Source: Rheum nobile (lineage: Eukaryota > Streptophyta > Magnoliopsida > Caryophyllales > Polygonaceae). From it: 64,000 nt of DNA. The position numbers and the translations under genes are program-made. The DNA is taken from the NCBI GenBank assembly GCA_027886185.1, contig WOAB01000598.1:1240001-1304000 (forward strand), given 5' to 3'. Positions 9,713 to 20,090 of the stretch are shown here, piece by piece (position 1 is the first letter of the stretch; each line of letters opens with the position of its first letter). The notes under the pieces are model-generated. The model was given only the letters and a program-made list of their open reading frames with translations. It made no database searches and had not been told where the DNA came from.

Positions 9713-12706
9713 ATGGTGAACTCCAATGACGGACAGGATACGGGTCGGGTCGATCAACTGGCTACGGCCATTGAGCTATTGGTGGCCAATCAGCAACGTT
9801 CCGATGAACGTTCAGAAGCGAATTTTGCAGCCATGCGTGATCTGCTCAGTAGAGTGATGCCGTCTCCGTCACCGAACAACCGTGACGACCAGAGTACCCT
9901 AGCCCAGAAGCAGAAAAAGGGCAAGGGCGTTCTGATATCCGATCCTCCTACGTAGCATCAGCGGAAAGGATCGCAGAAAGAGAGTAGCGCGTCAAAGAAG
10001 AAGGTGCGCTCCAAATCAGCCCAGTTGACAATTCTTGAACGCAACTCTCAGGATGAGGACGAGCAGGACGATGATGAGTCATCTTTAGAGGAGGATGCAC
10101 CGGTCGATGACAGTGCCGTCAAACGCCAGAGCAGACGCACAGAACCACATGCTTCCACAAGCAAGCAAGGGAAACACTCCACGGCTCGTCCAAGTCGACA
10201 TCAGGTAAATTCTGAAACCTTCAATGTCCATTCTTTTGCTGACCATCAGAGTACTGTTTCTCCTGTTGAGTCAGATTCAGATGAAGGATTCCAGGAATTT
10301 GATCTTGAGGATGAGGAAGAAGGGGCCTATGGGTTTTCTGCAGGTTATCACCCACCCCTACAGGACCCACCAGAGCAGCAGTTTCATCGTACAGGTTGGG
10401 TTCCTCCTCCACAGCAGCCACAGAATCAGGCTGCTTATTACGCTGCACAGGGTCATCCACAACAATATCAGCAGCAGCGGGTTGCCGGTCCTCCACGAGC
10501 GCAGCGACGGCAACAACTACCAGTTGGACAGCAGCGGCAGGGGCTTCCACAACAGAATTTCTATGCTCCCGCTGCAGCCCAACAGCGATACCCACCCCCA
10601 GCTACGTATCGCCAAGAAATTAAGGTGAAAATCAAACCCTTCCTTGGTACTTATGATCCTTCTACATTCATAGATTGGTTGCAGAGTACCTGCCATGTTC
10701 TTCAACACTATCAATATGAGGAGCATGCGAAGGTGGAGATCGTCACCTTGCATTTCCAAGGAGCAGCGCACACCTGGTGGAACCGACTGGTCCAACAGCA
10801 GGCACGCATGGGGTGGCCACCTGTGACAGAGTGGCAACAGCTAGTGGCGCTCATGACGCGCAAGTACGTGCCGACAAATTACCGAGAGGATATGAAGACG
10901 GCCATTGCACTTGCTACTCAGGGTCGTGATACGCCACAGGAGTTCTTTGCTCGCTTAGAAGACATGTACTTCAAAGCCGGGGTAAGTGTTACTCCGTCTA
11001 CTCTACGTACACGTTTTGTCACGGGTTTGTCACAGCCGTACAGGGATCAGGTTGACGTTCTGCCAATCCGAGACCTCAACAACGTAGTACATACTGCACA
11101 AAAGCTCTATCTTTAAGCGCAGCGACGTCGACAACAGCCTTGGCAGTCTTCGTCTTCTCCCTCACCAAGGTATACCTCGAACCCTGTCCATTCTTATCGC
11201 ACTAACTCTTCTTCTAGTTCTGTGCCTAGACAGGATCGTACAGGTATTGCGTCTACTACGACGCCGCGGCCGTTGCCCCCTTCTTCCGCGCGCCAAAAGC
11301 CATCGGCCTCTACTGAGACAGGCCGTACAGATCGTTCCAGTGGTCGAGAGTGTTACAGATGTGGTGGACAAGGACACTATCAGAAAGACTGCCCCAATCA
11401 GAAGCGTGTCCTCTACTCCGCCAAAACTGAAGACTACGAGAGCCTCTCGGATGAAGAGGAGAACGTCCCGGAGGAGTCTACAGAGCTGACTGATGAGGTG
11501 ATCCGGCCGAGTGACCATGATACAGACGTCATGCATTATGCCTTGGTCACCAGACGCGTCCTCAGCGTCAAGGAAGGAGGTCCGCTTGACCAAAGGGAGA
11601 ATCTGTTTCATTCCCGGTGTCGTATGAAGAATGCGTCGCTGAGTCTGATAATAGATGGCGGGACGTGCTGCAACATTATAAATGAGAGAGTCGTCCGCGA
11701 CTTCAATCTTCAAACGCAGCCACATCCTCAGCCCTACGGTCTGCAGTGGATTTCAGACCAACCAGGTAACAATGTTTCTTTACAGTGTCCCGTTACTTTT
11801 TCCATAGGACCATATACAGACACTGTTTTGTGCGATGTTACCGCCATGGATGCCACCCATATTCTGTTAGGGCGTCCTTGGCTATTTGACCGTCGCGTCT
11901 TCCATGATGGGTTTTTGAACAGTTACATGTTCACTCACCATGGCAAGCGCGTGACGCTCTTACCTATGACTCCGAATGAGATTTTATAGGACCATGCTAT
12001 TAGACAGAGGAACAAGGCTATACAGGCTGCAAAGGACGCAGAAAAACCCCCTCCAGAGTCCCCTACAGCCTTCCAGCCGAGTTCCCTACAACTTCCTGCA
12101 GCATCTTCTTCGGGTACCCAAGGCAACTCAGGACAGGTAAGTGACCAGCCCATTAGTCTTAAATTTCCTCACTGTAGTGGTAATGGTCAACAGGTGCCTT
12201 CTGGAGTCCATCATCAGAAGGGTGGACAAGGTAGTTCTGCGCTGAAAGGCACTTGTGAGCAGCGCCTTCTATTGGCGCGACGCCGAAAGGTTTCCAACGT
12301 CATCCAAGGCAAGTCTCCCTGTTTCCTACTCATTGCTCTTCCTACTGCCCTACCTGTTTCAGAGTCCGCACTTCCCTCTTGTATTTTGTCAATTTTGCAG
12401 GAGTTTCAGGATGTGATGCCGGACGAGTTGCCAGATGGTCTTTCACCACTTCGTGGCATTGAGCACCAGATCGATTTTGTACCAGGAGCTACTCTTCCCA
12501 ACCGAGCTGCCTACCGAACTTCTCCAGAGGAAACAAAGGAGTTGCAAAAGCAGGTGCAAGAACTGTTGGAGAAGGGGTATGTGCGCGAGTCTCTTAGCCC
12601 GTGCGCTGTTCCCGTCCTATTGGTGCCTAAGAAGGACGGTTCTTGGAGGATGTGCGTGGATTGCCGTGCCATCAACCAGATCACCGTCAAATACAGACAC
12701 TGCTGC
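9713..12706 (+). pseudogene. gag-protease-RT(N-terminal) part of the CRM-like polyprotein
   Basis: The ATG at 9713 (MVNSNDGQDTGR) starts a frame that stays the same up to the RT, with in-frame stops near 9953, 11114 and 11987. A Gag core lies at 10630-11110 (FLGTYDPSTFIDWL, GAAHTWWNRL, TPQEFFARLEDMYF), a zinc knuckle CYRCGGQGHYQKDC near 11353-11394, a protease around IIDGGTCCNII (11650) and HILLGRPWLFDR (11860), and the start of RT (LPNRAAYRTSPEE, VLLVPKKDGSWRMCVDCRA) at 12490-12690. The RT then breaks off after ITVKYRH. All three stops can be explained by single C-to-T changes in Gln codons, as methylated repeats acquire; that is inference. The polyprotein cannot be made in one piece. Confidence 0.85.
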
Positions 12707-12758
12707 AGCTTCCTGACTTCACCCGTCGGTTCAGCTTCCTGACTTCACCCGTCGGTTC
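12707..12758 (+). repeat. 26-bp tandem duplication at the RT deletion junction
   Basis: A 26-bp unit starting CAGCTTCCTGACTTCACCC is present twice in a row (12707-12732 and 12733-12758). It sits exactly where the RT palm (PIPRLDD-type start through the YxDD box) is missing and puts the RNase H frame out of phase with the upstream frame. Confidence 0.85.
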
Positions 12759-14627
12759 GAGGTGGAATGCGACGCTTCTGATTTCGGCATCGGAGGTGTC
12801 TTGCTGCAGGAAAAGAGGCCGATTGCCTATTTTTCAGAGAAGTTGGCAGGTGCACAACTGAACTACCCGACGTACGACAAGGAGTTGTACGCGCTGATTC
12901 GGGTTCTGAAGACGTGGCAGCACTATCTGTGGCCTGCAGAGTTCGTGATTCACTCAGATCATGCAGCTCTTAGTTATCTGCGCAGCCAGACGACTCTTCA
13001 CAGACGCCACGCTTGCTGGGTTGAGTTCATGGAGACGTTCCCCTACCTCATTGTTCACAAGAAAGGTAAGGAGAATGTGGTAGCCGACGCCCTTTCTCGC
13101 AGGTACGTCCTCATTACTCAGCTTCAGTCTCAGTTATTTGGGTTTGCATTGCTCAAGGATCTTTATGCTATTGATCCTTTCTTTTCTACATTCTATGAGC
13201 AATGTAAATCCACTGGTCGTGAACATGCTACGTATTTCCTTGATGACGGATTTCTGTACAAAGGTGGGAAGCTTTGCGTTCCTTCATCCTCTGTCAGAAA
13301 TTTGCTGATTGAGGAAGCACATAGTCGTGGTCACTTTGGCGTGTCGAAGACGCTGGCAGCACTTCGCGAACACTTCTTCTGGCCTAAAATGGCCAACAAT
13401 GTTACGAAGTATTGTCAGAGTTGTGTGACATGCCATAAGGCTAAGGCCAGGTCTAGTCCGCATGGTCTCTACACGCCTCTGCCGATTCCAGCTGGCCCGT
13501 GGGAAGATCTATCCATGGATTTTATCACTGGGTTGCCTATGTCTCGGCGTGGTAGAGATTCTATATTTGTGGTCGTAGACAGGTTCTCTAAGATGGCACA
13601 CTTCATTGCCTGTAAGAACACTAGTAACGCCACTGACGTTGCTACTCTGTTCTTCGACAATGTCGTGAGACTGCACGGTATTCCGCGCACTATTGTTAGT
13701 GATCGGGACACCAAGTTCGTCGGCCATTTCTGGAGAACCTTGTGGGGTAAGCTCGGTACTAAACTCCTATTTTCTACGAGCTACCACCCACAGACGGATG
13801 GTCAGACAGAGGTGACCAACCGCACTCTTGGAGCCCTCCTTCGGACGGTTCTGAAGAGTAACCCACGCCGGTGGGAGGACTTACTGTCTACTGTGGAGTT
13901 TTCTTATAACAGGTGCAGGCACAGCGCGACTAAACTCACCCCGTTCGAAGTTGTCTACGGACGCAACCCGCTGACGTCGCTGGACTTGACTCCCTTTCCT
14001 AGGAAGGATAGAGACAGCACCACAGCTGACAGATTGGCCGATCACATCAAGGAACTGCACACTCGGACGCGCACCCAGCTGGAGCGCAGAGCAGCACAGT
14101 ATGCGGCCCAAAAGAACAAAGGACGACGCAGGATTGTCTTTGCTCCTGGCGACTTGGTTTGGCTTCACTTGCGGAAGGAGCATTTTCCTTCCAACCGGAA
14201 GTCTAAGCTCGACCAAAGGGGTGATGGACCATTCCGTGTTGTCAAGGCCATCAATGACAACGCCTACCAGCTAGAGCTCCCAGACAAGTATGGTGTTCAC
14301 CCAACCTTCAATGTTGCTGATCTATCACCGTACGTGGAGCCAGAGTATGATGAGGGTGAAGCGGGGACGCTTCACACTCAAGTGGGGGAGGATGATGTGA
14401 CCTCGCCTACCATGACAGCTGCAGACGAGGAGGAGGCTATGAGTCTTAGGTCCGCAGGTCCCATTACTAGAGCACGAGCCAAAGCTATTCAAGCTGTGAC
14501 TCAATCACTGGTGACCAGACTCGTAGCAGGTCAGGGACGTCCAACTACAGATGAGGGATCCATTCTGAGTTTAGTGACAGTTGGGACGTCTACACAGTCT
14601 GCAGAGATCCCGGAGCTTACAGATTAG
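12759..14627 (+). CDS. RNase H and integrase of the CRM-like element
   Basis: Open frame of about 620 codons in a frame different from gag-protease. RNase H begins at VECDASDFGIGG and has AYFSEKLAGAQLNYPTYDKE and IHSDHAALSYL. The integrase zinc domain follows (H and H in EEAHSRGHFG, CQSCVTCHKAKA near 13412-13445), then the core with MDFITGLP, IVSDRDTKF and HPQTDGQTEVTNR, and the C-terminal domain (GDGPFRVVKAINDNAYQLELP). The last 78 codons lie inside the 3' LTR and hold GPITRARAKAIQ. No start codon or link to gag survives, so expression is doubtful although the domains look intact. Confidence 0.85.
   Translation, partial: EVECDASDFGIGGVLLQEKRPIAYFSEKLAGAQLNYPTYDKELYALIRVLKTWQHYLWPAEFVIHSDHAALSYLRSQTTLHRRHACWVEFMETFPYLIVHKKGKENVVADALSRRYVLITQLQSQLFGFALLKDLYAIDPFFSTFYEQCKSTGREHATYFLDDGFLYKGGKLCVPSSSVRNLLIEEAHSRGHFGVSKTLAALREHFFWPKMANNVTKYCQSCVTCHKAKARSSPHGLYTPLPIPAGPWEDLSMDFITGLPMSRRGRDSIFVVVDRFSKMAHFIACKNTSNATDVATLFFDNVVRLHGIPRTIVSDRDTKFVGHFWRTLWGKLGTKLLFSTSYHPQTDGQTEVTNRTLGALLRTVLKSNPRRWEDLLSTVEFSYNRCRHSATKLTPFEVVYGRNPLTSLDLTPFPRKDRDSTTADRLADHIKELHTRTRTQLERRAAQYAAQKNKGRRRIVFAPGDLVWLHLRKEHFPSNRKSKLDQRGDGPFRVVKAINDNAYQLELPDKYGVHPTFNVADLSPYVEPEYDEGEAGTLHTQVGEDDVTSPTMTAADEEEAMSLRSAGPITRARAKAIQAVTQSLVTRLVAGQGRPTTDEGSILSLVTVGTSTQSAEIPELTD
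14381..14392 (+). other. Polypurine tract of the CRM-like element
   Basis: AGTGGGGGAGGA directly before the 3' LTR; it lies within the pol reading frame. Confidence 0.75.
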
Positions 14628-15254
14628 AGATATTGATCGCTATTCGCCTAGTTATCGATATTTCTGATTTATGACATTTATCAGTATTTTTCCCAGATAT
14701 TATTTATTATTGTTTTCAGCATTTTTAGGGAGTTTAGGAGGTCATTTCTATACTTAGAATGACCGAAATTCCTTAGGGTATTTTTAGTATTTTATTTGTT
14801 TTATTTTTAATCTTTTTGGTTAAGGAAAAGGAAGAGTCTTCCTTTTACTTAACCTAGCTTGTAGTTCCCTTTATTCTTCACGTTAATATTACAGACTTAT
14901 TGTTGAGAGAAACTCCAATTGAGCCTCCATTAACGTCCTCCTTGATTCTCTTGGTTGAGCTTGCTCCCTCGCGTTTCTGCCATTAATTTCGCTAGATCTA
15001 GGTCGAGCTTGCTCCCTTCTTCTAATCCGCTTCAAAATCTCCATCCTTTTCCAGCCATCAACAGGTCGTGGCCCCCTTCACCCATACGGTCAACCCCCTC
15101 AAATTTCTATCGCTTCCGCAATCGCTTCCGCCTCGCCGTCGTCTTGCAATCTCCATCAACGCAGACGCCTATTCAAGGAGTTGTTTCGCCCCACTACGGA
15201 TTCACCACGATCTCATCCGGGACTTGAGACCTTCTTCATAGCAAGGTCACATCA
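14393..15254 (+). repeat. 3' LTR of the CRM-like element
   Basis: 862 bp, same length as the 5' LTR, about nine differences, followed by the target duplication CCTAG. Confidence 0.9.
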
Positions 15255-15259
15255 CCTAG

Positions 15260-15620
15260 CCCGTCTTCTCTCTCGGCCGTCATCCCTCCCTCGACCCGCT
15301 GGCCGTCGTCCCTCCCTCGACCCGCCGGCCGTCGTCCCGCAGTCGTCCCTCCCTCGAGCCGCCGGCCTTCGTGTTGTCTCTCTCGGCCATCGTCCCTCCC
15401 TCGAGCCACTGGTCGTCGTCTATTCCTCTCCACTGTCGTCCCTTCCACCTCCTCTCCGCCGCGTCGAACTCGTCTCGTCTCGCCGGCCGTTGTCCCTCCC
15501 TCGACCCGCCAGCCGCCGTCCCTCCGCGTCGAACTCGTCTCGCCTCCACCGCGTCGAACTCGTCTTCGCCGTCATCCGGCTCGCCTCCACCCAGGTAATA
15601 CTCCTTTCAAGTTCCTCTCG
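15260..15620. repeat. CGTCCCTCCCTCGA-type GC-rich repeats in element T
   Basis: About 14 partial copies of a 14-30 bp unit (CCGTCGTCCCTCCCTCGACC). The first 100 bp belong to the left inverted arm and reappear inverted at 16084-16190. Long open frames here, on both strands, are products of the repeat. Confidence 0.7.
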
Positions 15621-16083
15621 CCGGCCGTCGTCCCTCTTTGGTCAAAAATGTGTGGTTTGCCTTTCATTGACTTATTTGCTGATAAATCCAATTGGATGGA
15701 TATATCTTGCTGCATCACAAATTAGTTTAGTCGAATTAGAGTCATGCTACTGATGAATTGATTTTTTTTGATAATTTGGCTTTCCTGGACACTTATCTAG
15801 TGTATTTTGATAATTGCTGAATTTTGATAATTCGCCTGCTAGTGTAGATTAATTGCTTTACAGTAGTGTATTTTTTCAACTTGAAAAACTAAATTAGGAT
15901 TACCTTCCTCATCCACTACGGCCGCTGTTGTCACACAGTGATGAAAGTGCTTGGTCATCAGATGTTGAATTGAAGATCAGTGGGATTTTAATTTCGTTGT
16001 TGTAGATGGAGTAGATTATTAGCGGATTAGTTAAGTTCAAAAAGTGATTATTAGTGGATTTTAATTAGCGGATTAGGCCGACT
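15621..16083. other. Core of element T, no gene
   Basis: AT-rich sequence without a recognisable domain, between the repeat arms. Nothing else seen. Confidence 0.5.
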
Positions 16084-16370
16084 GCTCGAGGGAGGGACGA
16101 CTGCGAGACGACGGCCGGCGGGTCGAGGGAGGGACGACGTCCAGCGGGTCGAGGGAGGGACGACGGCCGAGAGAGAAGATGGGCTAGGGATTTCGTGAAG
16201 AAGACGAGAGACAAAACCGTGTTTTGGGGATTTTTCATTTTTTTTCCATTTTTTTTAACGATTTCTGTTACCTTGTTAACAGAAGGGTATTTGGCGAAAA
16301 AAAATTAAAACTCGAGGGCACCACACGAAATTGGTAAATCTTTGGGGCACCAGGCAAATTTTGCCATACC

Positions 16371-17097
16371 TCAAGGGTACCATGTGAAATTTCCGTAAAA
16401 ACATTTATAACAAAATTCATGGTAGACAACAAAAATTTTAGTTACAAAATTCATTGTAAATAAAGTACTATACAACAAAATTTTTACCTGTATCAGAGTG
16501 TAGCATGTCGACATCAACCTCGCCTCTTTTCTTGTGCACTCGCCCAAGCTGCGGTACACGTCGGCCAGAACGCCAACACCCCATGCATAATTCATGGTAG
16601 ACGAGGGATCAGAGATAAATGGAGTGTAGTAGACGGGCAATTTGTGTTGGGACTTGTCCGGAAAAGAGACAGGAGCCCAACAAGTGAAGCAAGAACCCAG
16701 ACGCACGCTGCTCTTCACTCAGCTGTTCGCAATGCTCCTTAAAGAACTAAGCATGTACATTACCAGATGTCACAACCCCAACAGGCAGCTCAAAGACTCT
16801 CTGCGCCTCCTCCACCAAGGCCTTCTTCAGATCATTCATTCCCAACTGCTCATGCCATTTCTGTGGAGGTCCCATGTCTTTTCCATGGATGTTCAGCCCA
16901 ATGATCAACAATACGTCAGGGAGAGTAATAGTCATCTATCCCCATGTCATATGGAATGAGCTGGTTTCTGGATGCCAACGCTCAACGAACGCATTAATCA
17001 GCGCCTCGTCCACATGCTCGTGCATCATCTCCGGTATATGACACAGTCCTGACGTAGATGCAGACGACACCACATGGCTTTTCGTTTCAAAGGCCAT
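16371..17097 (-). pseudogene. Plant mobile domain (PMD) gene remnant
   Basis: The minus strand from ATG at 17097 gives IPEMMHEHVDEALINAFVERWHPET, an in-frame TAG at 16938-16936, then MTITLPDVLLIIGLNIHGK, which is the conserved start of the plant mobile domain (PF10536, the MAIN/MAIL1 and transposon-linked family). After a frame change the later PMD part continues (PVYYTPFISDPSSTMNYAWGVGVLADVYRSLGECTRKE). PMD genes are often carried by plant transposons; here no partner transposase is seen next to it. With a stop and a frameshift it is not functional. Confidence 0.65.
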
Positions 17098-17660
17098 GAA
17101 CATATCTGCTTGCCTCGTAATTTACCCTAAATCCAACAAAATTCCGGCGAGATTTCCATATTCCGGCGAAGCATTTCCATATTCCGGCGAAGCATTATTT
17201 CATCATAATTTACCCTAAATCCAACAAAATTAACACTAATTAAACAAATCCAACAAAACTACCTTGCATTTGGCTATTTTCATACAAATCCAACAAAAAC
17301 CCTAAACACCCTTTCATACAAATTTATCAAATTTCCACCATTTCATACAAATATATCTATAAAATTAAGCAACAAATGCAAATAACTACTTCAAAATTAC
17401 ACAAAACCAACAAAAACACAAACAATATGGATCTACAATAACCTAACAAAAAAACTAAAAAAATTAAAATAAAGATTAACAAGAATGTTTATTACTAACC
17501 ATTAAGGAATATGGATCTACGTAACGTACGGACCTTGTTGATTCGTAACGAGGAGACAAGCAAGCGACGTTATGTGGGGAGGGAGGTTTAGGGGAGAGCG
17601 GCGGTTTAGGGTAGAGGAAGAAGAAGAAGGAAAAATTTGGCTTTTAAAGCCTAAGAGACT
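17098..17660. other. AT-rich spacer, no gene
   Basis: Rich in CCAACAAAA-type words, with a short direct repeat ATTCCGGCGAAGCATT near 17160-17195. No domain or RNA gene seen. Confidence 0.5.
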
Positions 17661-17797
17661 CCCCACGTTACGTGGGGAGCATGTTCCCACGTTACGTGGG
17701 AAGCCGTCTCCCACGTAACGTGGGGAGCCTCTCCTCACGTAACGTGGGGAGTCTTTTTTTATTACATAACGTGGGGATCTGTTCCCCACGTTACGTA
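17661..17797. repeat. Cluster of six CCCACGTTACGTGGG-type palindromes
   Basis: Units at 17661-17677, 17686-17700, 17710-17725, 17735-17749, 17763-17776 (half worn) and 17784-17797, 20-30 bp apart. Each has arms CCCCACG/CGTGGGG around TTA or TAA and two ACGT cores, the core of plant bZIP (G-box/ABRE) sites. The short open frames on both strands (SPRYV/NVG repeats) follow from the repeat. Confidence 0.8.
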
Positions 17798-17856
17798 CGA
17801 ACCTATGCGCTTAAAGGAAATTTTGCCTATGCGTTAAAAAGTACAGGCCTATAGGA

Positions 17857-18518
17857 TGTGATCCGAGGGGGGTCGGCTCACGATTTGCCCGATCTAGGCA
17901 GGAAGCGGCTTTAATGTCCATTCTCTTGGTAACCGGGATAGATACGAACCACCTAGGATGGGTGATTCGCGGGTCTCTTATGCTCGCTTTGGGGCGAGAC
18001 GCTCGAAGCGACGAGCTACGGATGAAGGAGATGCGAAGCAGACGATGAAGGGGATGCGAAGCAGACTGTGTTTGACGTTCAAATCTAAGAATAAGGAGGA
18101 TTGACTTCTCAACTTTAAGACTTAGATTAATAACTTGAACTTGGGAAACAAAGAGTACAAAGGGGGCTTTAAATAGCCAATGAACTCGGCCAAGACCCTA
18201 ATGGGCTTGGGCCAAAACGAGCCTATGGGCTAGCCTACTCTACAAGAGTGGGTACACGCCCGAAATAGAAACTACTATAAATAGAAACTGCTAAACGTAG
18301 TAAGTCCTAAAATAGAAAGTGTCAAAGATGGAAACTTACTAAACATAGTAGGTTCCAAAAATAGTAATGCTAAAAAGGGAAACTGCTAAAACATGAAAGT
18401 TGCTAAAATAAGAAATATGAAGCTAAAATAGACCAAGTCTTGAACCAAGGCAGTCGCCAAGGTCTAGGACGCATGGGGCTCGCTGTAGCCCGTCTTGGGT
18501 CGATGCAGGATCGCATCA
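17857..18518 (-). repeat. Putative 3' LTR of element J
   Basis: 662 bp with TGTGATCCGAG at the left and GGATCGCATCA at the right, so TG...CA in both readings with partly inverted ends. On the minus strand it follows directly after a purine tract (18533-18519). No second copy is in the window. Confidence 0.55.
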
Positions 18519-19378
18519 TTCTCTTCCCCTTAGAATCGAAGCGTCCTCGCTTCGAGCTGGGTGGGGCCAAGGAGAAGAAACGCTCGTCTGGCAGAAGGAA
18601 AACGGCGTCGATCTTGTGTCCGGCACGTGGAACCTCAAAGTGGATCAAGTACGGCTCGGGTCAAGGAGCGGGCACGACGTCGGGTGCTGGTGCACTGAAA
18701 CTAACGACCATGGGTACAAACTTGGGTTCGCTGGGGCACGGACCTGCATCCATTGGCACGGGTGCAGTCGGTGACGGACTAGCTAGCGCGGCAACGGGTG
18801 TAGTCGGGGTTAGACTTGCTGGTCGCGACAACGAGTGTAGTCGGCGCATCCGCAGTCGGCGTCTTCGCGGTAGCGGGCGTCGGTGCGGGTTCACTGAAAG
18901 ACAGACTTGCGACCAAGGACATGGGTTCGCTGGGTAACGGACCTGCGAGCAGGGGAACAGGTTCACTGAACGTCGAAGCAACTGGGTGTGGTGACGCGGC
19001 CAACTCGGCTTGGAGTCGAGCCACCTGTCGGCGTAGAGACCGGATTTCTCTTTGCGTGGATGAGAGTGCAAGGGTGGGGGCAGCGGGTCGATCGTCGGAG
19101 TCATGGGTGTTGGGCCGGGTCCGGTCACACGTGCAGTCGCAGGTGCGGTATCGGGTCCGATCGTAGTCCCTGGAGTGGGTGGGGTACCGGGTGCTAGTGT
19201 AGCCGCTGGTGGGGGCGCGGTACCTGGTGCTGTCATAGGTGCGTATCCGGGGCGGTGGGATCCAATCCGGGTGCGCGTATGGGTTCACGCCACCGAACCA
19301 AGGTTCGTCTTCCCACTCGTCGGGCTCGAAGTATGGGTATAAACTGGCCATGGAGTAGGGTGGATAAGGTTCGGTCAT
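18403..19378 (-). pseudogene. Gag-like gene of non-autonomous element J
   Basis: From the ATG at 19378 the minus strand encodes an acidic and aromatic start (YFEPDEWEDEPWFGG), an Arg/Tyr-rich stretch and a short coiled coil (TQREIRSLRRQVARLQAELA), then Pro/Ala-rich sequence. The frame shifts around 18780-18800, and a further shift near 18650 leads to IDAVFLLPDERFFSLAPPSS, which ends in the LTR. There is no protease, RT or integrase. The size and order resemble the single gag-like gene of small non-autonomous LTR elements; the family is not recognised. Confidence 0.45.
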
Positions 19379-20042
19379 GGATCCGGTTATGGGTCTGGGT
19401 GCGTACCGGTGTGGGCTAGGGTTGGTTCGGTTGAGGGAAAGGGATTGGATATGGAAGATAAGATCTTTGATTTTAGGAAAGATCTTATCTTGTATTAAAG
19501 ATAAGGAAAAAATATAGTGGTTGGGAAAAGATAAGGAAAGGATTTGCTTTTATGGAAAGATAAGATATGGGAATTCGGTTAGGGAAAAGATAAGGGAATT
19601 TCCGAAAATATGGGTATTCGGATAAATAAGGCAGCGGAAAGGAAAAAAAAATTGGGTTAGGGTTTGGGTATGGGGGCGGCGGCAGGGGTGTGCGGCCGAA
19701 GCGGTGGGTACACGAACGGGTTCGTCGACGTGCCAGCGAGCGAGGGCAAGTGGGTGCCCGCTAGGGTGCTCGCAGGTGCGTTTGCTGGAGCCGATGTGAT
19801 GGGTGAGGATCGGGATGAATCCTTCGGTGCGAGGAAGTCCACAAGAGCCACGGAAATGGCAAGACAACAACACCAACCGACAAGGAACTTGGCGCCGGCG
19901 AGAGAGAGATTTGAGGGCAGATTGGGGCGCGCCTTGGGTTGATTCTTTGGATGATCTTGGGGTGATTCAAGAGTGGATTGAGGGCAGGATGAGAGGTGGA
20001 GAGATAGGGCAAAGTCGAATGGGATATGGACTCACAAGGGTT
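19379..20042. other. Noncoding tract with GATAAG cluster and a 14-bp inverted repeat
   Basis: AAGATAAGATCTTT (19455-19468) and its exact reverse complement (19478-19491) flank a 9-nt loop. At least five more GATAAG words follow up to 19600. Read on the minus strand it may be leader of element J. No gene is supported. Confidence 0.45.
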
Positions 20043-20090
20043 GGATATGACGCACCTCGCCTTGTAAGAACTAGTTAAGGAAATTGCTTT

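Larger units (their letters stand above)
7097..15254 (+). mobile_element. CRM-like Ty3/gypsy element, nearly complete but lacking most of RT
   Basis: Two 862-bp LTRs (TGATGTGACC...GGTCACATCA) are flanked by a perfect 5-bp target duplication CCTAG (7092-7096 and 15255-15259). By eye the LTRs differ at about nine positions (about 1%), so the insertion is recent. Order: LTR, primer site, long leader, gag, zinc knuckle, protease, RT N terminus, deletion, RNase H, integrase, polypurine tract, LTR. The integrase frame runs into the 3' LTR and ends with GPITRARAKAIQ, like the CR motif of the centromeric CRM clade. No chromodomain is seen. Confidence 0.9.
6929..16356. mobile_element. Element T: DNA element with about 270-bp terminal inverted repeats, split by a CRM-like insertion
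   Basis: The left end (TGCCTGGTACCCCAAAGA) and the reverse complement of the right end at 16356 match for about 270 bp. The left arm is 6929-7096 plus 15260-15362; the right arm is 16084-16356. Without the inserted retrotransposon T is about 1.27 kb and has no transposase, so it is a non-autonomous inverted-end element. The inner parts of the arms hold repeats of a CGTCCCTCCCTCGA unit. No clear target duplication is seen, partly because the left edge is rearranged. The superfamily is not assigned. Confidence 0.65.

Noticed and set aside
10224..10628. Alternative frames within gag of the CRM-like element
   Set aside because: Shadows of the Gln/Pro-rich gag frame.
15181..15753. 190-codon Ser/Pro/Arg-rich frame and its opposite-strand partners
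   Set aside because: Produced by the GC-rich CGTCCCTCCCTCGA repeats in element T; it also starts inside an LTR.
17661..17797. Regularly spaced palindromes resembling a CRISPR array
   Set aside because: Units are 15-17 bp with degenerate copies and no unique spacers of constant length; the context is a plant genome.
18440..19342. Plus-strand Gly/Arg-rich frames
   Set aside because: Antisense to the Pro-rich gag-like gene of J, which has the coiled coil and sensible order.
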